A DNA stretch of 64,000 bases. Source: Sapria himalayana (Eukaryota > Streptophyta > Magnoliopsida > Malpighiales > Rafflesiaceae). The stretch lies in assembly GCA_029783825.1 (NCBI GenBank), contig JAREIK010018579.1, positions 28,297-92,296 of the forward strand, in the 5' to 3' direction. Below are positions 54,701 through 64,000 of this stretch, piece by piece (positions within the stretch are counted from its first letter, which is position 1; each line of letters opens with the position of its first letter). The translations under genes and the position numbers were made by a program. The notes beneath the pieces were generated by a model. It searched no databases, was not told the origin of the DNA, and was given only the letters and a program-made list of their open reading frames with translations.

Positions 54701-57300
54701 TAAACTTATTAAAAGAAAAAAAATTAAAAACAAAAATTATTATATAGTAATATAATTTGCTTTGCTTCTGAATAATTATAGGATTTGTAATTATATTTTA
54801 ATTGAAATCTATCTTATTATAATAGATTCATTAAGTTTATTTTTTGATCATTATTAGAATATTATCATAATATGTTTATATTGAATTTATATGATATATA
54901 AATATAATGATTATTATAACTAATTTTGAATTCACATTTGAAAAAATTTAAAAATTATTATATTTTGAAAGGTTAACCTTTGGAAAATATAAAAAATAAT
55001 AAAAATAAATATTTTGTTATTTAATTTTAAATAAAACTTATAACCACTACAATGCATACATAGTAAATCAATAACTCGTAAAGCACGTAATGCCTAAATA
55101 CCTAAATCATTAAGCCGCTATATACTACTAATAATAAGAAACCTAATTTTTATTTCAATTAATATAATTTTAAATATTCATTTTAATTATTTATTAGTTT
55201 ATTTTTATAATAAAATTTTATTACAAATAAATTATTAGGTGCACATATATAATTTAAATAATTTATTTTTAATAAATAAAATATACCGCTTATAAAAGAA
55301 GTATAATTTAAAATTAAAAATATTATCCAATAATATTTTTGACTTTAATCTTGAATCAATTTGGGTTTTGCAAAATATTTTTTAATTAATATCTATCTTA
55401 TTATTAATAGTGTATTAATTTAATTTTTCATCATTATTATAATATCTATAAATAAAATTGTTTATATTGAATTTATATGATATATAATTATTAAAATTAT
55501 TAAATAAATATTGTATTTACATTTCAAAAAATTTCAAATATTATTATATTTTCAAAGGTTATAACCTATTAAAATGATAAAAAATTACAAATTTTTTTTT
55601 GTTATTTTATTATTTAAATAAAACATATAAACCACTAAATGCCTAAAAACATGAATAGCTAAACACCTATATGACAAAACCTATAAAAACTTAAAATATT
55701 AAATTGGTATACATTAATAATAAATCCTAAATATCATTTTAATTTTTATTCAGTATAATTTTAAATTTTTATTTTAATTATTTATCAGTTTATTTTTATA
55801 AAAATATTAATTACAAAATAAATTATTTGTGAGAAAGATATAATTTAAATTAAACCGGTAGACTCTAAATAATAAATAATAAATCTCATTTTTTTATTAT
55901 AATTTTATATATTCATTTTAATTAATATTTTTTTATATTTAAATAAATATTAATTAAATAATAAATTATGAGTTAGACAAATATAATTTATGTAAATTAT
56001 TTTTAATCAAAAAATATAGATAAACTTTTTAAAATAAAAAAAATTAGAAAATAAAAAATTTTTATATAGTAATATATTTTGGTTTGCTTATGAATCATTT
56101 TATGTTTTGTAATTATATTTTAATTGATATCTATATTATTAATAATAGATTATTAATTTTTTTTTGATCATTATTATAATATTAATCACTAAAATTGTTT
56201 ATATTAAATTTATATGATATATAAATATAATGATATTTATAACTAAATATTGAATTTGCTTTTGAAAAAAAATTAAAAATTATTATATTTTCAAAGGTTA
56301 TAACCTTTGTAAATATCAAAAAATAATAAAAATAAATTTTTTATTATTTTATATTTTAAATAAAACCTATAAACCACTAAATGCATACCCAATTAAATCA
56401 GTATACTCTTAAACCCCTTAATACCTAAATATATAAACCATTAAACCACTATATAATACATAATAATTAATAAATCTATTTTTTTTTCTATTTATTATAA
56501 CTTTAAATATTCATTTAATTATTTATTAGTTTATTTTTATAGAAATATTTATTACAAAATAAATTATAATTAAGTCAAATATAATTTAAATAAATTATTT
56601 TAATCAAAAAATATATATACGCTTTTGAATCAATTTTGGTTTTGTAAATATTTTTTAGTGAATATCTATCTCATTATTAATAGTTTATTAATTTAATTTT
56701 TGATCATTATTATAATAACGATCAATAAAATTGTTTATATTGAATTTATATGAAGTATGATTATTAATAATATTATAACTAAATATTGTATTCACATTTC
56801 AAAAAATTTTAAATCTCAAAACCATTAGACTGGTATAAATTAATAATAAATCATAAATCTCATTTTAATTTTTATTCAGTATAATTTTAAATTTTTATTT
56901 TAATTATTTATCAGTTTATTTTTATAGAAATATTAATTACAAAATAAAGTATTCATGAGACATATCTAATATAAATAATTTATTTTTCATCAAAAAGAAT
57001 ATATATCCGTATAAAAAGAGGCACAATTTTAAAAACAAAAATTTATTATTTAGTAATATATTTTATTTTGATTTTGAATAACTTTAGAGTTTATATTTAT
57101 ATTTTAATTTATATCATTCTAATGTATAATTGTTTTTTAATTATGTATTCATCATTATTATAATATGTATTAATAAAATTATTTATATTGAGTTTACATT
57201 ATATATAATTATTAAGATTATTATCACTCAATATTATATTCACATTTAAAAAAATTAAAAATTATCATATTTTCAAATGTTATAACCTTCAAAAATTAAA

Positions 57301-57360
57301 AAAAAATCAAAAAAAATCAAAAAAAATCAAAAAAAATCAAAAAAAATCAAAAAAAATCAA
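57301..57360. repeat. Local 10-bp microsatellite, six exact copies
   Basis: AAAAAATCAA is repeated six times without change. It grew from the AAAAAATCAAAAA motif found at the same place in other monomers (for example 37338-37352), directly after the palindromic core. No other monomer here shows the expansion. Confidence 0.95.
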
Positions 57361-59327
57361 AAAATTAAATTTTTTATTTTTTGATTCTTTAAATAAAAAC
57401 TATAAATGACTAAAGGCCTAAACACTTAAATCACTAAACCCCAAAACACCTAAATACTTAAACCATTAAACTAGTATATCCTTAATAATAAATAATAAAT
57501 CTCTATTTTATTTGTATTCATTATAGTTTTAAATATTCATTTTAATTATTTATTAGTATATTTTTATAGAATTATAAATTAAAAATAAATTATGTGGAAG
57601 ACAAATATACTATAAATAATTTACTTTTAATAACAGAAAATAAAGTTATAAAAAGAAGCAAAACATCAAAAAAATTATTATTTAGTATTATATTTTACTT
57701 TGATTTTGAATAAATTTCATTTTGCAAATATATTTAAAAAAATATATATCTTATTAATAATAGTTTATTAATATTTTTTTGATCATTAATATAATATTTA
57801 TCAATATATTTGTTTATATTTAATTAACATTATATATAATTTTTAAGTTTATAATAACTAAATATAGTATTCACATATAAAAGAAATTTAATAATTGTTA
57901 TATTTTCTACTGTTATAACCTTAAAAAATGAGAAAAAATAAAAAAATAAATTTTTTGATATATCATTGTTTTAATAAAACTTATAAACCATTAAATGCCT
58001 AAACACATAATTCTCTAATCTCGAAAACCCCGAAGCCTCTAAATACTTAAACCTTTAAACTCATAAGCCTTAAATATAATTTAAATAATATATTGAAATA
58101 TTAATTACAAAATATATTATGAGTTATACTAATATAATTTAAATAATTTATTTTTCATCAAAAAAGTATATACGCTTATAAAAAGAAGCAAAAACTAAAA
58201 AACAAAAATTATTATTTAATAATAAAATTTACATTGTTTTTGAATCATTTTAGTTTTTTTAATTATATTTTAATTTATATTTATCATATTAATAATAGCA
58301 TTTTTATTTATATTTTGATAATTGATATCATATCTATCAATAAAATTGTTTATATTTAGTTTATATTATATATAAATATAATGATTCTTATTACTAAATA
58401 TTGTATTCACATTTTTAAAAAAATTTAAAATTATTATAAATTTCTAAGTTTATAAACATTGAAAATGTGAAAAAATATCAAAAATATTTTTTTTTGTTAT
58501 TTTATTGTTTAAATAAAACATATAAACCACTAAATGCCTAAAAACATAAATTGTTAAACTCCTTAATGATAGAACCTCTAAAGACTTAAACCATTAAACT
58601 GGCAAACATTAATAATAATTCATAAATCTCATTTTAATCTTTATTCAATATAATTTAAAATTTTTTTTAATTATTTATCAATTTATTTTTAGAGAAATAT
58701 TAATTACAAAATAAATTATTAGTGAGACGGATCTAATTTAAATTAAAACACTATCCCTAAATATTAAATAATAAATCTCATTTTGTTTCATTATAATTAA
58801 TAATATTCATTTTAATTATTTATTTGTTATTTATATATAAATATTAATTACAAAATAAATTGAGCTAGACAAAAATAATTTATATAAATTATTTTTCATC
58901 GAAAAATTATAGATAAACCTTTTAAAAGAAAAAAATTTTAAAAACAAAAAATTATTATATAGTAATATATTTTTCTTTGCTTCTAAATCATTTTAGGTAT
59001 TTTAATTATATTTTAATTAATATATATCTATTAATAATAGATTATTAATTTATTTTTTGATCATTATTAGAATATTTATCAATAAAATTGTTTATATTGA
59101 ATTTACATGATATATAATAATAAAGATTATTATAACTAAATATTATATTTACATTTGAAAATAATTTAAAAATTTTTATATTTTTAAAGGTTATCATCTG
59201 TGAAAATGAGATAAAATCATAAAAATAAATTTTTTGATATTTTATTGTTTATATAAAACTTATAAACTACTAAAGGCCTAAACGCTTATATCATTAAACT
59301 CCTAAACCCCAAAACCCTAAAACCCTT

Positions 59328-59370
59328 AAATACCTAAACATTTAAACCATCTTTAAATGTTTATGTATTT
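59328..59370. repeat. Short-loop hairpin in the reverse array, copy 2
   Basis: The left arm AAATACCTAAACATTTAAA (59328-59346) and right arm (59352-59370) pair at 18 of 19 positions around the same CCATC loop as 30399-30441. Its distance to the 2.4-kb block downstream is the same as for copy 1 to within a few bases. Confidence 0.85.
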
Positions 59371-61535
59371 ATAAATAATATATAAATATCTATCAATAAA
59401 TAATAGTTTATTAATTTATTTTTTGATCATTATTATATTTATATTTATAATTAGTTTATTAATATCTATCAATAAAATTGTTTATTTTTAATTTACATGA
59501 TAAATAATTATTAAGTTTATTATAACTAAATATTGTATTAATATTTGATAAAAATTTAAAATTATTATATTTATAAAGGTTATAACCTTCAAAATTGATA
59601 AAAAATTTGAAAAATAATTTTTTTTGTTATTTCATTATTTAAATAAAACATATAAACTACTAAATGCCTAAACACTTAAATCACTAAACTACTAAACTCC
59701 TAAATACTTAAACCATTAAATAGGTATACCATAAATAATTATTCATAAATCTCATTTTTATTTGTATTCATTATAATTTTAATATTCATTTTAATTATTT
59801 ATTAGATTATTTTTGAAATATTAATTGCAAAATAAAATTATGAATGAGGAAAATATAATTTAAATAATCTATCTTCATCAAAAAAATTTATAAGCTTATA
59901 AAAAGAATCAAAAATTTAAAAATATAAAATTTTTATTTAGTAATATATTTTACTTTGATTTTGAATCATTTTAGCTTTTACAAATATATTTTAATTAATA
60001 TCTATCTTATTAATAATAGTTTATTAATCTATTTTATGATCAGTATTATAATATCGATCAATAAAATTATTTATATTGAATTTACATGATATTTAATTTT
60101 TATTATTATTATAATTAAATATTATATTAACAATTGAAAAAAAATTAAAAATTATAATATTTTCAATGGTTATAACCTTGAAAATGAGAAAAAATATTAA
60201 AAATAGTTTTTTTATTATTTAATTATTTAAATAAAACCTATAAACCACAAAATACATAAATACTTAAATTACTAAACTCATAAACCCTGATACTATTGCA
60301 CCACACACACATAGCGACGGACCATATTACACATGTGCACATATTCTTGTCCATTTTGGTGTAGCATTTAGAGGGGCCAGAAAGTCCTGGAAGTAGACAT
60401 AAGTATGAGCCACCAGCTTGTAGAGGGCCCCACTAGCAAGCCGGGATGAAAACATTCAGATAACTGATGAGGCCGAGCAAAGTGGTCGGGAGTAAACCCA
60501 TGAGTAGCTAGGAGCGGGTCCCAATAGCCCTATTAGGCAGCATAGAGGGCCACCCAATTGTCGCCCAACAAGAGTAGCGGGCAATCCATGATTAATTGGA
60601 GAGCTACCAAAATCCGAAGCATCACCACGTACAGCCAGTAAGCAATGGAGTCCAGACCATCCACACGGGAACAAAAGATTCAAACTTGTAGTTTATGTTT
60701 GTAGTCTTATTTGTATTTTGAACTTTGTATGCACCATGTACTTGTAGAGATGTATCATGACATACTCATACACAATCTTATAAGTTCTCTATGTAGCATG
60801 CAATGAGGGCAACTGGACCCATGAGTATCTCTAAGTTGGGCCCACTAATGCATTTTGTAAATAGACATTAGGCGATGCTACATTCCCGGGAGCAAAGACC
60901 CATCTTTATAGCATTTTGTAATTTTACTTGTATTCTAGCTTGGTTGAACGCGTAGATAATTAGACTATGAGATGGACCTCATCACACATGCACACCGATG
61001 CATGCATATTTTTTCATATTTTGTAGGTGCAACATATAGCCGCTTCTTGGAGCTCGAGGAAGAATCATTCTAACCCTAGAGATACTCTTTTAAGGATCAT
61101 TGGGGTAAAATAATGTGGAATATAGAGGCGAGAATGAATTGACAAATTTCCATATATATGGACTTGTGGATTTATGGGTATTCAGTTTTACATGTATTCC
61201 ATTGCATAGCAATGACATAGGCAAACGCTTGATGCTGCATGTCACATACATGCACAATCTTATATTTGCATAGTTCTAATATGGTTTACATTAGGGTTCC
61301 TCCAAAGGCTTGGAAAAATCCGATTGGAAAGGATGCAGTGCGCATAATGACTCAATGCCAACTATGAGTCCGGGAATGCCAGGGGATTTTAGTTTTATTC
61401 GTACTCTTGCAATTATTAGACATTATGTTTTTTTTTGTATTTTATGCATAGAATCATTAAAGTACATAGGATTTCGTGGGCTGGCCTAAATTAGTCAGCT
61501 TTTTAGTCTCTTGTAAGTTGTGTGCCTAAATGATA

Positions 61536-61655
61536 AATAAAGTGTGTATTTTCCAAAAAAAACAAAAAAAAACTATAAACACTCAACTTTAAATCCTAAA
61601 CCTTAAACCAAAACTATAACCCTAATCCATAAACCCTAAATCCTAAATATCATGT
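61536..61655 (+). other. AATAAA, poly-A and telomere-like stretch, block copy 3
   Basis: AATAAA at 61536-61541 is followed 13 bases later by an A-run from 61555. AACTATAAACACTCAACTTT, ATCCTAAACCTTAAACC and CCATAAACCCTAAATCCTAA then reach about 61650. Confidence 0.6.
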
Positions 61656-61714
61656 TTTGTAATTTTATAATCAAATGACTAAGTGTTAAATTTAAATTGA
61701 AATTCACAACTTTT

Positions 61715-62190
61715 AGGAATGTCACAGATTTATCTTTTTGTATATGTAACACAAAGTCATGACTCAAGGGGTGAGTTATGGATTCAGTCTCTTTCTTGCT
61801 TTAGATTTATTAGCATTAGCAATGGTCATGATTGTATATTTTGTCTCTAGAACACAAAATCATATCGATGAGAATATGCCATAACTTGTGTCTCTCTTTT
61901 GAACATATTGTTATGGCACTAAGAATAATCATGATTACATATTTAATCACTATAATACTGGGTCACAGTATTGGATATGTCTATAGCTTGTGCATTTTAT
62001 CTTTATATTGCAAAGTCATTGCACTAGGAATGATTGTGACTTTGGACATTCCTCAAGAGCAAAAGTCATGACCCTAAAAATAGTTAAAGCTCGAGTACTA
62101 CTCTTTATAACTTTCTAAAGCTAAAAATCTTTGGATCGGAAATATCACTATGGCATTTTCCTTTGATTTGAGACCTCAAGTGTCAATATG
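61715..62190. repeat. Degenerate ~52-bp tandem repeat, block copy 3
   Basis: Units start near 61759 (CATGACTCAAGGGG), 61860 (CATATCGATGAGAATATGCC), 61912 (TATGGCACTAAGAATAATCA), 62019 (CATTGCACTAGGAATGATTG) and 62067 (CATGACCCTAAAAATAGTTA). Confidence 0.55.
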
Positions 62191-62751
62191 CAAGACTAAT
62201 ATTTTGAGCAATGATTAAAACCTTGTATAGATTTGAATATGATTCATTTACACCTTTTTGGGTATTGTGAGCTTGTCTACATAACTCATTTAATAAAAAA
62301 GAAAGAAATGATACTTTTCATATCCATGAGGATATAAAAAAAAGGTTTAGAAATGCCAATAAAATACATTTTTTGATTCTTGATTGAAAGAGAGCCCATA
62401 CTTCTTGCCCTGCTCAAACCAGCCCTAGGGCTAGTTTGATCTAATAGGCTACATGGTGGTTATTTTTTTAGAGGTGAACTATGTTCTAAAAAAATTGCTT
62501 TGAGTGTGTGCATGAGAGATATTTTAGAAGAAATTACAATAATCAATATACATAGCATCATCAACAACTAGCTATTTCAACACATAGGGGTACAACTTTG
62601 GTTTAGTCTGTTAGCGTAAATGAGTCAAATTACCTTTGATAGCCCAGTGATTCAACATCAAGTATGATGAGACATAACAGAGATAAAGTAAAAGCTCCTA
62701 TTATTTTGGTTAGAGCTTTAGCAATCATTCTAGAGTTGAGAGAGAACAAAA

Positions 62752-64000
62752 TAAATTATTTTAATTATTCAGTAAAATTTTAATTTTTATTTTAATTATT
62801 TATCAGTTTAATTTTATAAATATTAATTACAAAATAAATAATTAGTGACATAGATCTAATTTAAATTAAACCGTTATATCCTAAATAATAAAGAATAAAT
62901 CTCATTTTTTTTCATTTTAATTTTAAATATTGAAATTTAATTATTTATTTGTTTATTTTTATATAAATATTAATTACAAAATAAATTATGAGCTACACAA
63001 AGATAATTTATATATAATTATTTTTAATCAAAATAATATAGATAAACTTTTTAAAACAAAAAAAAATTTCAAAACAAAAAATTATTATTTAGTAATATAT
63101 TTTGCTTTACTTTTGAATCATTTTAGGTTTTGTAATTATTTTATAATTGATATCTATCTTATTAATAATAGATTATTAATTTATTTTTTGATCATTATTA
63201 GAATATTTATCAATAAAATTTTTTATATTGAATTTATATGATATATAAATATAATGATTATTATAATAAATATTGAATTCACTTTTGAAAAAAAATTAAA
63301 AATTATTATATTTTCAAAGGGTATAACCTTAAAAAATGAGAAAAAATAATAAAAATAAATTTTTTGTTATTTCATTTTTAAAATAAAACCTATAAATCAT
63401 TAATTGCTTAATTACATAAATCAGTAAGCTCATAAACCCTGAAACCCCTAAATACATAAACCTTTTAACAGCATTATACTACTTACTAAATAATAAATCT
63501 CATTTTTATTTCTATTTATTATAATTTTAAATATTAATTATAGTTATTTATAGTTTAATTTTTTAGAAAAATTAATTACAAAATAAATTTCGAGTGAGAC
63601 AGATATTATTTAAATAATTTATTTTAATAAAAAAAATATAAGCTAATAAAAAGAAGGAAAATAAAAAAAATTAAATATTATTATTTAGTAATATATTTTG
63701 ATTTAATTTTGAATCATTTTGGGTTATTTAAATATATTTTTATTAATATTTATATTATTAATAATAGTTTATTAATTTAATTTTGTTTATTATTATAATA
63801 TCTATCATTAAAATTTTTTATATTTAATTTAATTATATATAATTAGTAAGATTAATATAATTATAAATGGTATTCACATTTCAAAAATTTTAAAAATTAT
63901 TTTATTTTCAAAGGTTCTAACTTTGAAAATCCAAAAAAATAATAAAATAAAATTTTGTTATTTTAATTTTTAAATATAAACTATAAACCACTAAATGCAT
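62752..64000 (-). repeat. Satellite array, reverse block 4 (cut by window end)
   Basis: Two monomers with cores near 63322 and 63915. The TAAGTAAGTAAAC-type variant, reversed, lies near 63390-63420, about 640 bp after the 2.4-kb block. That matches the 34455 variant after copy 1. The window ends inside the next octamer run. Confidence 0.88.

Larger units (their letters stand above)
49247..60291 (-). repeat. Satellite array, reverse block 3
   Basis: About seventeen monomers, with cores near 49810, 50400, 51118, 51715, 52638, 53237, 53742, 54240, 54972, 55562, 56300, 57287, 57912, 58452, 59192, 59582 and 60173. The TAAGTAAGTAAAC-type variant is at 51195 (decayed) and is followed by the unfilled solo-LTR site near 51871. 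Wide gaps near 51715-52638 and 56300-57287 come from monomers with a lost core. Single-base gains and losses are frequent in 49300-56600, more so than in the forward array. No gene is present. Confidence 0.87.
60292..62751. repeat. 2.4-kb non-satellite block, copy 3
   Basis: The layout is as in copy 1, and it keeps the segment of about 80 bp that copy 2 lost. A run of about 80 codons at 61832-62071 is shared in frame with 32948-33133 of copy 1 but broken in copy 2. It is composed of the ~52-bp repeat and shows no domain I recognise. The GC-rich start (60300-60680) carries frame differences from copy 1. Confidence 0.85.

Noticed and set aside
1..64000. CRISPR array
   Set aside because: Repeats are long, diverged and AT-rich with no short identical repeat and unique spacer pattern, and no cas genes are present.
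1..64000. Organelle or parasite (AT-rich protist) genome
   Set aside because: No organelle genes, rRNA or tRNA were seen. The plant-type hAT, LTR remnants and tandem satellite organisation fit nuclear plant heterochromatin better.
1..64000. Calling the array a centromere
   Set aside because: Higher-order satellite and inversion are compatible with it, but monomer length and sequence alone do not show centromere function; pericentromeric, subtelomeric or B-chromosome origin is equally possible.

Overview
This is nuclear DNA, most likely from a flowering plant. It is almost entirely a very AT-rich satellite block with no intact protein gene. The plant assignment is an inference from three things: a hAT element of a plant type, a solo LTR that looks copia-like, and CCCTAAA/TTTAGGG-like motifs. 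No rRNA, tRNA, CRISPR or bacterial-type gene structure was seen. All remaining long reading frames are chance frames in low-complexity DNA.

Layout. Positions 1-7112 and 10817-about 25725 hold satellite monomers in one orientation (called forward). A fold-back junction at about 25725-25795 flips the array, and every monomer from there to 64000 is in reverse. About 80 monomers can be counted from a shared palindromic core. Core spacing is usually near 595 bp, with a longer form near 745 bp. Each monomer carries (i) a run of about ten to twelve octamers of the type TTTAGGGG, in register, (ii) a palindrome whose best copies are perfect over 26 bp, and (iii) a long AT-rich body. Variant monomers occur in a recurring order, so the array has a higher-order repeat structure.

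Insertions. A decayed hAT transposon (7121-10816) sits in the forward array, with diverged 8-bp target duplications and a transposase pseudogene. Two solo LTRs (271-840 and 27365-27936) lie in the same monomer position on opposite array orientations, each with an ATTAT/ATAAT target duplication. They therefore descend from one insertion and mark the two arms of an inverted duplication. Three copies of a less AT-rich block of about 2.4 kb (31365-33803, 46835-49246, 60292-62751) occur only in the reverse array. Each contains an mRNA-like 3' end (AATAAA then poly-A), a telomere-like CCCTAAA stretch, and a degenerate ~52-bp tandem repeat.

How it fits together. The window reads as a record of satellite evolution: octamer and palindrome in every monomer, A-B dimer amplification, higher-order unit amplification carrying the 2.4-kb block, a fold-back inversion, and later transposon insertion. 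Copies 1 and 3 of the 2.4-kb block, and a short-loop hairpin upstream of each, are separated by almost the same distance (28,927 and 28,929 bp), so those flanks were duplicated together. The unusual signals are the in-register octamer block, the palindrome with a matched change in both arms, the fold-back junction, and two hairpins whose arms changed together. Whether any of this has a chromosomal function, for example centromeric, cannot be told from sequence alone.
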